Shown here: positions 7,941-16,289 of the stretch, piece after piece
How the letters are laid out: every line of letters starts with the position of its first letter
How positions within the stretch are numbered: the first letter of the stretch is position 1
Assembly: GCA_945787485.1 (NCBI GenBank)
Contig: CALZHV010000006.1
Location: 1-26,323 of the forward strand
Direction of reading: 5' to 3'
DNA length: 26,323 nucleotides
DNA from: an uncultured Lachnospiraceae bacterium
GTDB taxonomy: Bacteria > Bacillota > Clostridia > Lachnospirales > Lachnospiraceae
Made by a program: the position numbers and the translations under genes
Notes under the pieces: model-generated
Seen by the model: only the letters and a program-made list of their open reading frames with translations
Told to the model about the DNA's origin: nothing
Database searches by the model: none

Positions 7941-8498
7941 ATGGGCCCTTCAATTAAAATTACTCCTAATTTAATATTGCGCGTAGAAAATGAGCTTCGT
8001 GCCGATTCCGTTTTGAAGCTTTATCTTGATAACAAAGAATGTTTCGAAAAATTTGAACCGACAAGACCTGACAATTTCTATACCTTAGATTACCACAAAA
8101 ATATGCTGATTCGCGAACAAAGGGCATATACCATGGGAACCTTTCTTCGATATTATATTTACGAAAAGTCTGATTTGGAGAACATAATTGGAGCAATAAA
8201 TTTTAATATAATGCATGACCATGTTTCTAAATATGCAGAAATCGGATATAAAATCGACCAATCACACCAAAATCTCGGCTATGCAAAGGAAGCTTGTCTA
8301 TATGGTATTTCCGTTATGCATGAATATTATGATGTTAACCGCCTTTATGCACGTATACATCCGGATAACCATCCGTCAAGACATGTTGTATCAAGTCTCG
8401 GCTTCAAATTTGAATGTGTCGAATACCAAAGTGCCAACATATTAGGTAAATATGCGGATTTATACAGATACTACCTTGATATCTCAGACAGCCAGTAA
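7941..8498 (+). CDS. GNAT-family N-acetyltransferase (RimJ/RimL type)
   Basis: 185 residues. It shows the layout of RimJ/RimL-like acetyltransferases: an N-terminal strand (ITPNLILRVENELRADSV), a central NIIGAINFNI strand, the acetyl-CoA pyrophosphate loop QNLGYAKEA, and the late block YARIHPDNHPSRHVVSSLGF, which is nearly diagnostic. It transfers acetyl groups from acetyl-CoA to an amine. Some relatives modify N-termini of ribosomal proteins, but the substrate here is unknown. A GGAG site precedes the ATG. It is divergent from tadA across 119 bases, and its last 28 bases overlap the 3' end of the convergent gene at 8471. Confidence 0.88.
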   Translation: MGPSIKITPNLILRVENELRADSVLKLYLDNKECFEKFEPTRPDNFYTLDYHKNMLIREQRAYTMGTFLRYYIYEKSDLENIIGAINFNIMHDHVSKYAEIGYKIDQSHQNLGYAKEACLYGISVMHEYYDVNRLYARIHPDNHPSRHVVSSLGFKFECVEYQSANILGKYADLYRYYLDISDSQ

Positions 8499-9358
8499 CC
8501 GAATTTCCCTGTCATAAGCCCTCCGCTGTCTATCGGAACAAACAGCTTGAATCCAAACATATTTGCAAGATATTTTTCCTTATTCGAATATATACCCGGC
8601 ACACCAAGTACATACTTTTCATCGTCATCAATTACTGCTTTACCAAGCATCACATATTTATATCTGTAATATCCGTGAGACAGAAAGCTGTTAACTGCAA
8701 AACTCCAGTTTTCTATCGGAAGCAGACCGATGTCGTTGGGCTCTATTCTCACACACTTTATGTATACATCATTATATATGTTTTCTAAAGGCGGATATTT
8801 CTCAATCATGTATTCACAAATATCCGTAGCTTCGGATGTAAGTGTTGCACTTGCCTCTTCAATAGTTTTTTCTTCAACGGTTTTTTTGTCCTTATCGGTT
8901 TGTTCCGCTTTTGATTTTTCATCTTTATTTTTTTCAGAAGTTTCATTTTCAGAGATTTCATTTTCCTGATATATCACATTTATTTGTGCAATATCAATTA
9001 CATCTTCCTTCCACATTCCGGCATAGAAGCTCTCAGCTTTTAACAATAAACCGTCATATTCCGAAATAGCCTGTCCCTTATTTATGCAATCATTCCAAGG
9101 CAATTCCAATCTTTTTACTATTGTGTCATTTTCATTTTTACAAACCCGGAATCGGTCCACATAAAATGCCTGATTTTCTTTAACAAGAAAAACATCATAA
9201 TCAACATCATATGACATTGGATTTTTAAGTCCAATTTGTATTCTCGCCTTTTCAAAATCATTATCTGCGAGCTTTTGCACCTTTACAAATCCGACATTTT
9301 TAAACCTTACATTATCCTTATATTTATAAATATACGAAATCCATCTTCCCTGCTGCAT
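8471..9358 (-). CDS. Conserved hypothetical protein of Lachnospiraceae type (possibly DUF6128)
   Basis: 295 residues with no signal peptide or membrane helix. The N-terminal part (1-130) is a predicted mostly beta region. Residues about 133-175 are a highly charged Lys/Glu linker. The C-terminal part (about 180-295) contains RYKYVMLGKAV, YVLGVPGIYSNKEKYLANMFGF and GKFGYWLSE. I recall this last block from uncharacterised Lachnospiraceae proteins (I believe DUF6128), but no function is known to me and none is claimed. It lies 62 bases downstream of rsmA on the same strand. A hairpin in that gap covers its GAGG ribosome binding site. The stop overlaps the convergent acetyltransferase gene. Confidence 0.75.
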   Translation of the reverse strand: MQQGRWISYIYKYKDNVRFKNVGFVKVQKLADNDFEKARIQIGLKNPMSYDVDYDVFLVKENQAFYVDRFRVCKNENDTIVKRLELPWNDCINKGQAISEYDGLLLKAESFYAGMWKEDVIDIAQINVIYQENEISENETSEKNKDEKSKAEQTDKDKKTVEEKTIEEASATLTSEATDICEYMIEKYPPLENIYNDVYIKCVRIEPNDIGLLPIENWSFAVNSFLSHGYYRYKYVMLGKAVIDDDEKYVLGVPGIYSNKEKYLANMFGFKLFVPIDSGGLMTGKFGYWLSEISR

Positions 9359-9362
9359 AGCC

Positions 9363-9401
9363 TACCTCACTTTCCATATATTTATATATGCATGTAAGGT
9401 A
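9363..9401 (-). promoter_or_regulatory. Hairpin covering the ribosome binding site of the hypothetical gene
   Basis: In minus-strand RNA the arm UACCUUAC (9401-9394) can pair with GUGAGGUA (9370-9363), 8 pairs including one G-U. An inner stem CAUAUA/UAUAUG lies between them. The 3' arm contains the GAGG ribosome binding site of the gene starting at 9358. There is no T-tract, so this is not an ordinary terminator. A role in translational control is inference. Confidence 0.4.
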
Positions 9402-9420
9402 TCTTTTATGCTCTTATTTA

Positions 9421-10272
9421 CTATTTATTTAAAAAATCGCTAAGCTCCGCAAACTGCTCTAATGTTAATGCCTCACCTCTGATTGCTTCATCAAGTCCCA
9501 TTTTGCCAAGCGCAGCTACAATATCTTCCTTCGAGTAATCAAGCCATGACGCATTTTTTATTCCGTTTTGAAGGGTTTTTCTTCTTTGGTTAAATGACGC
9601 CCTGATAATATCAAACATCAGCTTTTCATTCTCTACATTAACCGGTTTTTCTCCCCATCTTGTAAGCTTTATGACCGCAGAACCGACATTCGGTCTTGGC
9701 ATAAAACAATTTTCAGGAACATTTGCAACAATGTACGGCTCGGCATAGTAAGAAACGGCAAGAGACAAGGCTCCATAATCTTTAGAACCCGGTTTTGCCT
9801 GCATTCTCATTGCAACCTCTTTTTGTACCATAACCGTAATTGAGCTTGCCGGTACATTATTTTCCAGCAGCCCCATAATAATCGGTGTTGTAATGTAATA
9901 CGGAAGATTTGCAACAACCTTACAGGTTTTTCCTTCTCCTATAAGCTTATTTATGTCAACCTTTAAAACATCTTCGTTTATTATTTCAACATTATCATAT
10001 TCCGCAAGTGTCTCATCCAATACCGGCATAAGGTTTTTATCGATTTCAATTGCTATTACCTTTCCTGCTGCCTCCGCCAGATACTGCGTTAGCGTACCGA
10101 TACCCGGACCAATTTCAATAACAGTATCTTCTTTGTTAATGTCAGCTGCACGTATTATTTTTTCAATTACATGGGAATCAATCAAAAAATTCTGACCAAA
10201 CCTTTTTTGAAATGCAAAATTATATTTTTTTATTATTTCAATTGTAACTTTCGGATTACTTAATTTTTCCAT
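9421..10272 (-). CDS. rsmA: 16S rRNA dimethyladenosine transferase RsmA (KsgA)
   Basis: 283 residues. It methylates two adjacent adenosines (A1518 and A1519 in E. coli numbering) in the 3' hairpin of 16S rRNA, using S-adenosylmethionine, late in 30S assembly. The signature N-terminus FGQNFLIDSHVIEKI is at 25-39, the SAM-binding loop VIEIGPGIGTLT at 51-62, and the catalytic NLPYYITTPI at 122-131. QRRKTLQNGIK is in the C-terminal helical domain. Loss of KsgA is known to give kasugamycin resistance. The gene follows tatD after 12 bases with an AAGGAAAG site, and the tatD-rsmA order is conserved in many Firmicutes. Confidence 0.97.
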   Translation of the reverse strand: MEKLSNPKVTIEIIKKYNFAFQKRFGQNFLIDSHVIEKIIRAADINKEDTVIEIGPGIGTLTQYLAEAAGKVIAIEIDKNLMPVLDETLAEYDNVEIINEDVLKVDINKLIGEGKTCKVVANLPYYITTPIIMGLLENNVPASSITVMVQKEVAMRMQAKPGSKDYGALSLAVSYYAEPYIVANVPENCFMPRPNVGSAVIKLTRWGEKPVNVENEKLMFDIIRASFNQRRKTLQNGIKNASWLDYSKEDIVAALGKMGLDEAIRGEALTLEQFAELSDFLNK

Positions 10273-10284
10273 TACTCTTTCCTT

Positions 10285-11070
10285 CTATATTTTATACAGC
10301 CTGTGCGCGTTGTTCCATGTTATTTCATATACTTCATCTTCGCTCAAGCCCTTAAGCTTTGCAATCTCCTTTGCTACTTCCGTAAGTGTTACAGACGAAT
10401 TTCTTTTTCCTCTGTTTGGCTCCGGAGACAAATACGGACTGTCCGTTTCCAAAACAACTTTTTCTATCGGTATGCGCTCAACCGTTTCTTTAAGCTTTCT
10501 TCCGTTTTTAAACGTAATTACGCCTCCTACGCCTATATAAAAGCCCATATTTACATATTCAACAGCCATTTCAGCAGAATACGAATAGCAATGTACCACT
10601 CCGCCGATTTCATCTGCCTTTAATTCTTTCATAATTTCCATTGTATCAGCAGCTGCATCCCTGCTGTGAATTACAACCGGCATATTCAGTTTTTTTGCCA
10701 GATTAAGCTGGGCTTTATACCATTTTTTTTGGACCTCACTGTTTGTATCAGGATAATGATAATCAAGTCCGATTTCACCGACAGCAACGATTTTCTCATT
10801 TTCACTTATCATTTTTTCAAGTGTATCCATTACTATTTCAAGCTCGTCATCGGTTATTTCATAAGTTTCTGACGGATGAAATCCTATAACTCCGTACATA
10901 AAATCATATCTTTTGCACAAATCAATTGTTGCTTTGCTTGTCGGAATATCAACTCCTATGTTACATATTTTTTTTACGCCGTTTGCCGGCATCAAATCCA
11001 ATAATTCGTATCTGTCTTCATCAAATGCTTCATCATCATAATGAGCATGTGTATCAAATATTTTTACCAC
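10285..11070 (-). CDS. tatD: TatD-family metal-dependent hydrolase
   Basis: 261 residues, the usual length for the family. It belongs to the amidohydrolase superfamily; TatD proteins act as metal-dependent DNases or exonucleases in the cytoplasm. Metal-site residues are visible: His8 and His10 (FDTHAHYDD), Glu99 (AVGEIGLDYHY), His135 (VIHSRDA), His160 (VHCYS) and Asp210 (LETDSPYLSPEP). Translation starts at GTG with a GAAGGA site 5 bases before it. It is the first gene of the tatD-rsmA-hypothetical unit, and divergent from the chemoreceptor-like gene at 11290. Confidence 0.94.
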   Translation of the reverse strand: MVKIFDTHAHYDDEAFDEDRYELLDLMPANGVKKICNIGVDIPTSKATIDLCKRYDFMYGVIGFHPSETYEITDDELEIVMDTLEKMISENEKIVAVGEIGLDYHYPDTNSEVQKKWYKAQLNLAKKLNMPVVIHSRDAAADTMEIMKELKADEIGGVVHCYSYSAEMAVEYVNMGFYIGVGGVITFKNGRKLKETVERIPIEKVVLETDSPYLSPEPNRGKRNSSVTLTEVAKEIAKLKGLSEDEVYEITWNNAHRLYKI

Positions 11071-11182
11071 TTTTATTCCTTCTCTCTTTACATATTACTG
11101 TTTATTCTAATTTGTTGACACTTTTTTGTAAATATTTTTCTATATTCTCTTAATTTATATTGAATTTTTATCAAAAATTTTA

Positions 11183-11210
11183 TAGAATATTGGTATATAT
11201 AGTCCGATAC
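11183..11210 (+). promoter_or_regulatory. Possible SigD (sigma-28) promoter
   Basis: TAGA (11183-11186) is followed after 16 bases by TCCGATAC (11203-11210). The sigma-28 consensus is TAAA, about 15 bases, GCCGATAA. Six of eight -10 bases match, but the -35 is imperfect. The element is 80 bases before a chemotaxis-type gene, a class normally under SigD, which gives the weak match more weight. The rest of the 219-base divergent gap (11071-11289) shows no other clear element. Confidence 0.35.
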
Positions 11211-11289
11211 TTGATGCGGTTGTATTATCTTCACAAAAAACATGTGAAAAAGTTAATATTGCTGTGAAAATTTTTAGGAGGTACATATA

Positions 11290-11892
11290 ATGGAATTAAA
11301 GACATATTTAGACATAGAACAACTTGAAGAACTTCTTGTAAGCTGGTCTGAAGCTACTAAAATGATTGCTATAGTTCTTGATGACGAAGGCAATATACTT
11401 ACAAACAAGCTTGGCTTTTCCCGTGAACATGTTGAGGCATTCAGCGAAGATATTGAAGTTGATGAAGTTGTTGTTGCAACCGTTGTAGGCGGTCCTTTGG
11501 ATGAGGATGCCGACGAGGAAGCTGTTGAATCTGCATCACAATTGCTCGTAAAAGCAGTTCAGTCTCTTTTGGAGGTTTCATACAGAAAAAATCAGCTTAA
11601 TGAAATGATTGCTCACTACAATGAGGAAATTGCTGCAGCAGCTGATTTAATCAAGGAGCTTAACACAAAGTCTCAGGGACTTAAGAAAATAGAAAACAAG
11701 CAGAACATCCTTGCTCTTAACGCTTCAATAGAAGCTGCACGTGCAGGCGAAGCAGGTCGTGGTTTTACGGTTGTTGCTCACGAATTCGGAAAAATGGCAC
11801 ATGAATCAGGAGTTATTAATGATTCTATCCAGAAGACACTTCGTCAGTTGGATTCATCTGTGCATTCATTGGGAGAACAAGACTCAATATAA
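11290..11892 (+). CDS. Compact soluble methyl-accepting chemotaxis-type signalling protein
   Basis: 200 residues with no membrane helix. Residues 1-95 form a small acidic N-terminal domain (YLDIEQLEELLVSWSEATKM, then IVLDDEGNILT), which somewhat resembles a PocR/PAS-like sensor start. Residues 100-140 are coiled coil. Residues 139-170 are the chemoreceptor hairpin tip, NILALNASIEAARAGEAGRG followed by FTVVAHEFGKMA, the part that docks CheA and CheW. Each coiled-coil arm is only about 35-40 residues, far shorter than in ordinary receptors, so the protein looks like a minimal cytosolic receptor or adaptor. AGGAGG lies 8 bases before the start. A possible SigD promoter precedes it and a terminator follows, so it is probably monocistronic. 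The ligand is unknown. A truncated relic is possible, but a clean stop, good codon use and strong signals argue for a working gene. Confidence 0.82.
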   Translation: MELKTYLDIEQLEELLVSWSEATKMIAIVLDDEGNILTNKLGFSREHVEAFSEDIEVDEVVVATVVGGPLDEDADEEAVESASQLLVKAVQSLLEVSYRKNQLNEMIAHYNEEIAAAADLIKELNTKSQGLKKIENKQNILALNASIEAARAGEAGRGFTVVAHEFGKMAHESGVINDSIQKTLRQLDSSVHSLGEQDSI

Positions 11893-12021
11893 TTCTTACA
11901 TATTTTACATAAATAATGAAAATGTGAACATTGTTTCACATTCTAAACATTTTTTGTACACAAATTATGTATATAGTAATCATTGTAAGAGCTTTTCATA
12001 TATTGAATCCTCTCTCCCCTC

Positions 12022-12071
12022 AAAAACAGATGGTGATAATTCCATGATGGATTTTCATCATCTGTTTTTTT
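12022..12071 (+). terminator. Intrinsic terminator after the chemoreceptor-like gene
   Basis: Arms AAAAACAGATGGTGAT and ATCATCATCTGTTTTT pair throughout with one G-U wobble, around an 18-base loop, and a run of seven T follows. It lies 130 bases after the stop. The stretch 11893-12021 shows nothing else. Confidence 0.85.
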
Positions 12072-12134
12072 ATGTATTAAAATTGAAGACATATATTTTT
12101 TAATAATAACTATAAACAACAAGGAGAACTCAAA

Positions 12135-13319
12135 ATGATTAACAAAAAATACAAAGAAATGACTGGTAAAGGCTCCGTAATCAGAGAATTTTTTACATAC
12201 AGTAATCAAAAAGCAAAAGAAATAGGTGCTGAAAATGTATTTGATTTCAGTATAGGTAATCCTTCTGTTCCAACACCGGCAGAATTTACCGATTATATGA
12301 TAGAGCTGTTACAAACGCAAAATCCTGTATCACTTCACGGTTACAGCCCTTCTTTAGGCATTGATTCTACAAGGCAGGCAGTTGCTGATTCATTAAACCA
12401 AAGATTCGGTATGAATTATACTATGAAGCATATTTTCATGACTACAGGAGCAGCCGGTGCTATTGCTCATGCTGTAAGATGTGTGGTTAAAGATGGTGAT
12501 GAGGTTCTTACATTCGCTCCATATTTTCCGGAATATGTTCCTTATATAGAGGGAACAGGCGCCCATTTAACAATTGTGCCTGCAGATATCGACACCTTCC
12601 AAATCAATTTCGACGAGCTTGAAAAGGCTATGAATCCAAATGTATCTGCAATTTTGGTAAACTCACCAAACAATCCTTCAGGTATTGTTTACTCTACTGA
12701 TACAATTAAAAAGCTTGCTACATTAATGGAGAAAAAACAGGAAGAATATGGTCACGACATCTATCTTATTTCCGATGAACCATACAGAGAAATCGTGTTT
12801 ACCGAGGATTCTCCTTTTATTTCTAAATATTACGATAACTCAATATGCTGTTATTCCTTTAGTAAATCTGTTTCTCTTCCGGGTGAAAGAATAGGATACG
12901 TCGCAGTTAATCCAAATTGTAAGGATGCAGAGCTGATTATACTTATGTGTGGACAGATTTCACGTTTTACAGGTCACAACTGCCCTCCTTCAATTATCCA
13001 GCTTGGAATTGAGAAAATACTTAACATGACAAGTGATTTGTCTATTTATGAAGAAAACAAAAACATACTCTACAAAGAGCTTACACGAATCGGTTATCAT
13101 ATTGTTGAACCGGGCGGTACATTTTATATGTTCCCAAGAAGCCTTATAGCAGATGCAAATGAATTCTGCTGGAAAGCTGCAAATGAATTGAATTTAATTA
13201 TTGTTCCGGGTGACAGCTTTAATTGTCCGGGGCATTTCAGAATATCATATTGTGTGACAACAGATAAGGTGAAGCGCTCTATTCCTCTGTTTGAAAAGCT
13301 ATATAATATGTATAATTAG
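12135..13319 (+). CDS. PLP-dependent class I/II aminotransferase
   Basis: 394 residues, fold type I aminotransferase. Visible features are GNPSVPTP near the N-terminus, Asn180 in NSPNNPSG, Asp214 and Tyr217 in LISDEPYREI (contacts to the pyridine ring), the PLP-binding Lys244 in SFSKSVSLPGERIGY, and a late carboxylate-binding Arg in GHFRISYC. It is closest in style to aspartate aminotransferase-like enzymes of Clostridia. The amino donor and acceptor cannot be fixed from motifs alone. AAGGAG lies 8 bases upstream. It starts after a strong terminator and is followed 62 bases later by malQ, so it heads or stands before the plus-strand block. A function outside basic amino acid metabolism is possible. 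Confidence 0.9.
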   Translation: MINKKYKEMTGKGSVIREFFTYSNQKAKEIGAENVFDFSIGNPSVPTPAEFTDYMIELLQTQNPVSLHGYSPSLGIDSTRQAVADSLNQRFGMNYTMKHIFMTTGAAGAIAHAVRCVVKDGDEVLTFAPYFPEYVPYIEGTGAHLTIVPADIDTFQINFDELEKAMNPNVSAILVNSPNNPSGIVYSTDTIKKLATLMEKKQEEYGHDIYLISDEPYREIVFTEDSPFISKYYDNSICCYSFSKSVSLPGERIGYVAVNPNCKDAELIILMCGQISRFTGHNCPPSIIQLGIEKILNMTSDLSIYEENKNILYKELTRIGYHIVEPGGTFYMFPRSLIADANEFCWKAANELNLIIVPGDSFNCPGHFRISYCVTTDKVKRSIPLFEKLYNMYN

Positions 13320-13381
13320 AGTTGTTTTTTAATACCATTTTAGGTATAATTAGGAGCGGTGCTTTTCAGGAGGAAATAACA

Positions 13382-14914
13382 ATGTTAGAAATTCATAATA
13401 GTACACATAAACCGGTCAAATATACCGGTATATTACTTCATCCGACATCTTTTCCCGGTCCTTACGGAATCGGCGAACTTGGTGATTCGGCATTCGAATT
13501 TATAGATTTTTTGGTCCGTTCAGGACTTAACACATGGCAGGTACTTCCACTTGGACATACAGGTTTTGGTGATTCACCTTACCAGCCGTTTTCTGCATTT
13601 GCGGGACAACCGCTTGTAATCAGTCTGGATCATTTAAAAACACTGAAGCTGTTATATGAAGATGATTTTAGCAATATGCCAACGTGGAATCCGGAACAGG
13701 TAAGCTACGGTGATTTGATAGAGTTTAAAACAGGGCTCTTAAAACGCGCTTTCGAAAGATTCAAAGACGAAAACGTAAATGATGGAATTTCATCAGACCT
13801 TGAGCTCATGCAGCAATATAAACAGTTCTGTGATGAAACCTTCTGGCTTGAGGATTATGCATTATTTATGGCAGCCAAAGATTACAGCGACGGTTTGCCA
13901 TGGTACATGTGGGAACCGAGTCTAAAAAAACCGACAAAACGCCAGAGAACTTCATGGATAAATAAGCTTGCTGATCAGATAGAATATCATATGTTTGTCC
14001 AGTTCTTATTCAGCATTGAATGGACAAAGCTTAAAGATTATGCAAATGAAAAAGGTGTTTCGATTATCGGAGATATTCCAATTTTTGTTGCATGGGACAG
14101 TGTTGACGTATGGGCAAATCAGGAGTTATTCCTTTTAGATGAAGAAGGATACCCAACAGTTGTTGCAGGTGTTCCACCTGATTATTTCTCAGAAACAGGA
14201 CAATTGTGGGGTAATCCGTTATATAATTGGGAAAAACATACAGAAACCGGTTATGACTGGTGGATTAAACGTATACGATATCAGTTAACTTTATTCGATT
14301 TTCTCAGAATTGACCACTTCCGTGGCTTTGATAAATTCTGGGCAATTCCATACGGTGAAGAAACCGCCGTAAACGGTGAATGGATTAGCGCTCCGGGTGT
14401 AAACTTCTTTACACACCTTGAAGCAACTCTTGGATATCATTTGCCAATTATTGCGGAGGACCTTGGAGAAATTGACGATTCAGTTATTGAGCTTAGAGAT
14501 AAATTTGGTCTTCCGGGCATGAAAATTCTTCAGTTTGCCTTTGAAAATCCTGAAGAAAATGACTTCTTACCACATAATTTCACGAGAAATTGTGTATGCT
14601 ATACCGGAACACATGATAACAATACAACTCTTGGCTGGTACAATAATGCCTACGAATCATCAAAGGATAAACTCAGAAGATATTTCTCAACGGATGGATA
14701 TGACATTTGCTGGATTCTTATCAGAGCATGTTTTGCTTCCGTTGCAAATATGGCAATCATCCCTTTGCAGGATGTTCTTTGTCTTGACTCTTGGGCACGT
14801 TTTAACACTCCGGGTGTAGCTACCGGAAACTGGGCTTGGAGATACAAGAAGGAGGCTCTTACTCCTAAAATTGAAGCCCGTCTTTATGAAAACTGTAAAA
14901 TGTTTGGCAGATAA
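13382..14914 (+). CDS. malQ: 4-alpha-glucanotransferase (amylomaltase, GH77)
   Basis: 510 residues from the ATG at 13382, chosen over an in-frame ATG 60 bases upstream because AGGAGG lies just before it and the GH77 fold begins at once (YTGILLHPTSFPGPYGIGELG). The enzyme moves alpha-1,4-glucan chains between maltodextrins in the cytoplasm, releasing glucose. Catalytic residues visible: nucleophile Asp311 in FLRIDHFRGF, acid/base Glu359 in IIAEDLGEI, and Asp412 in YTGTHDNNTT. The C-terminus NTPGVATGNWAWR is also typical. It is full length. The neighbours (aminotransferase, plsC) do not point to a dedicated maltose operon, so it may serve glycogen or maltodextrin turnover generally. Confidence 0.97.
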   Translation: MLEIHNSTHKPVKYTGILLHPTSFPGPYGIGELGDSAFEFIDFLVRSGLNTWQVLPLGHTGFGDSPYQPFSAFAGQPLVISLDHLKTLKLLYEDDFSNMPTWNPEQVSYGDLIEFKTGLLKRAFERFKDENVNDGISSDLELMQQYKQFCDETFWLEDYALFMAAKDYSDGLPWYMWEPSLKKPTKRQRTSWINKLADQIEYHMFVQFLFSIEWTKLKDYANEKGVSIIGDIPIFVAWDSVDVWANQELFLLDEEGYPTVVAGVPPDYFSETGQLWGNPLYNWEKHTETGYDWWIKRIRYQLTLFDFLRIDHFRGFDKFWAIPYGEETAVNGEWISAPGVNFFTHLEATLGYHLPIIAEDLGEIDDSVIELRDKFGLPGMKILQFAFENPEENDFLPHNFTRNCVCYTGTHDNNTTLGWYNNAYESSKDKLRRYFSTDGYDICWILIRACFASVANMAIIPLQDVLCLDSWARFNTPGVATGNWAWRYKKEALTPKIEARLYENCKMFGR

Positions 14915-14941
14915 ACGATTTTAGTGGATTGGAGGGTATTT

Positions 14942-15667
14942 ATGAAAACTTTTTTGGTTGGCGCAGCATTGATGATAGCCTTATTTTTTTCACTTCCTTA
15001 TCATTTATATCTTAGACTCCTGTTTAGAAAAGATCCGGAAAAATCATGGAAAAAGAGTGCAAAATTTGTTTCAGGATTTTTTAAAATTGAACTTTTTCTG
15101 TCAGGATGCAAGGTAAAAATAATCGGAGAAGAGAATATACCTAAAGATACGCAAGTGCTTTTTGTGGGAAATCATAGAAGCTACTTCGATATACTTGTAT
15201 ATCATGAAGCAATTAAACAACCTGCGGGATTTATAGCAAAAACCGAAATGAAGAAGCTCCCATTATTGCCACTTTATATGAAAGACATCGGTTGTTTATT
15301 TATAGACAGAAATGATATACGTCAGGGTATGAAAACTATCAACCAGGGCGCAGAATATATGAAACTTGGTCATTCTATGGTTCTCTTTCCTGAAGGAACA
15401 AGAAATCAGACAAATGAGCTTCTTCCTTTTAAGGAGGGTGGCTACAAAATGGCCGAAAAATCAAAAAGTCCAATTGTCCCTGTAGCTATTTCCGGTTCAG
15501 ACTTATTACTTGAGTCAGCTCCAAAGAAAAAGATTCGCGGACACAAGGTTACTATCGAGTTTGGAAAACCAATCGATGTAGCAGCTCTTTCACCAAAGGA
15601 AAGAAAAGAAAAATATGCTGAATTACCTGGAATAATTCAGTCTATGCGAGATACACATATTATTTAA
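14942..15667 (+). CDS. plsC: 1-acyl-sn-glycerol-3-phosphate acyltransferase
   Basis: 241 residues from the ATG at 14942. An in-frame GTG at 14924 lies upstream of the GGAGG site and is rejected. PlsC makes phosphatidic acid at the inner face of the membrane by acylating lysophosphatidic acid. The four acyltransferase blocks are present: His78/Asp83 in GNHRSYFD, the FIDRND block at 120-125, FPEGTRN at 149-155, and IVPVAISGSD further on. A membrane anchor spans residues 3-25. It begins 27 bases after malQ ends and is followed after 19 bases by a hypothetical membrane protein. That suggests cotranscription with membrane-related genes. Confidence 0.94.
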   Translation: MKTFLVGAALMIALFFSLPYHLYLRLLFRKDPEKSWKKSAKFVSGFFKIELFLSGCKVKIIGEENIPKDTQVLFVGNHRSYFDILVYHEAIKQPAGFIAKTEMKKLPLLPLYMKDIGCLFIDRNDIRQGMKTINQGAEYMKLGHSMVLFPEGTRNQTNELLPFKEGGYKMAEKSKSPIVPVAISGSDLLLESAPKKKIRGHKVTIEFGKPIDVAALSPKERKEKYAELPGIIQSMRDTHII

Positions 15668-15686
15668 GATTACTGGAGGTAATAAA

Positions 15687-16289
15687 ATGTCTTGGTGGAT
15701 GATTGTATTAATAGTTCTTGGTGTTCTCTGTGTTGCCATGATTGTCCTGTACAAAGTAGGTGACAATCTTCAAAAGAAACAGATTTCACAAAAAGAGCAA
15801 ATGGCTGAAGCAGCTCAGCCTGTAACTATGTTGGTAATAGATAAGAAGATTATTCCCATGAAGGATGCAAATCTTCCTAAAGCAGTTATGGAGCAGACTC
15901 CAAAGAGATATCAGAAAGCTAAGCTTCCTATCGTCAAAGCCAAAATCGGCCCACAGATTATGAACCTTATTTGTGATGATGCGATTTATGATGACGTTCC
16001 TACAAAGGGCGAAGTTAAGGCAATGCTTAGCGGTATATACATAATGAGCATTAAGAGTGTTCGTAACAACAATAAGAAGGTTGTTGACGAAGAACCAAAG
16101 AAAAAGAAATTATTTAACTTTGGCAATAAGTTGCACGAGCGTCAGGCAGAATATCAAAAGCAGATAAATGCAGAAGTTATGTCTAACAGAAAAGCAAAGA
16201 AGGCTGCCGGAGCTTCATCTGAAAAGACAAAAGAGCAGCTTAAGAAAGAAAAAGCAAGAGCAAAGAAGATTACAGATGGAATCAAATAA
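15687..16289 (+). CDS. Hypothetical membrane-anchored protein with basic coiled C-terminus
   Basis: 200 residues, not assigned to a known family. Residues 4-23 are one hydrophobic helix (WWMIVLIVLGVLCVAMIVLY), followed by a globular part (about 35-130) with MLVIDKKIIPMKDANLPK and KAKIGPQIMNLICDDAIYDD. A strongly basic Lys-rich tail runs from 135 to 200. The tail has alternating Lys/Ala/Glu typical of a helix that could lie along a membrane or bind nucleic acid. A GGAGG site lies 7 bases before the ATG. Its last 14 bases overlap the CPBP protease gene, so the two are translationally coupled. I recall similar anchored Lachnospiraceae proteins near plsC, but give no function. Confidence 0.72.
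   Translation: MSWWMIVLIVLGVLCVAMIVLYKVGDNLQKKQISQKEQMAEAAQPVTMLVIDKKIIPMKDANLPKAVMEQTPKRYQKAKLPIVKAKIGPQIMNLICDDAIYDDVPTKGEVKAMLSGIYIMSIKSVRNNNKKVVDEEPKKKKLFNFGNKLHERQAEYQKQINAEVMSNRKAKKAAGASSEKTKEQLKKEKARAKKITDGIK

Noticed and set aside
13322..13381. Longer N-terminus for malQ
   Set aside because: The strong AGGAGG site sits just before ATG 13382, and the GH77 domain starts right after it.
14924..14941. GTG start for plsC
   Set aside because: The GGAGG site lies downstream of this GTG and just before ATG 14942, and the extra residues are not part of the family.
16168..16275. Longer N-terminus for the CPBP protease
   Set aside because: The extension reads the Lys-rich end of the preceding gene in another frame and has no binding site.
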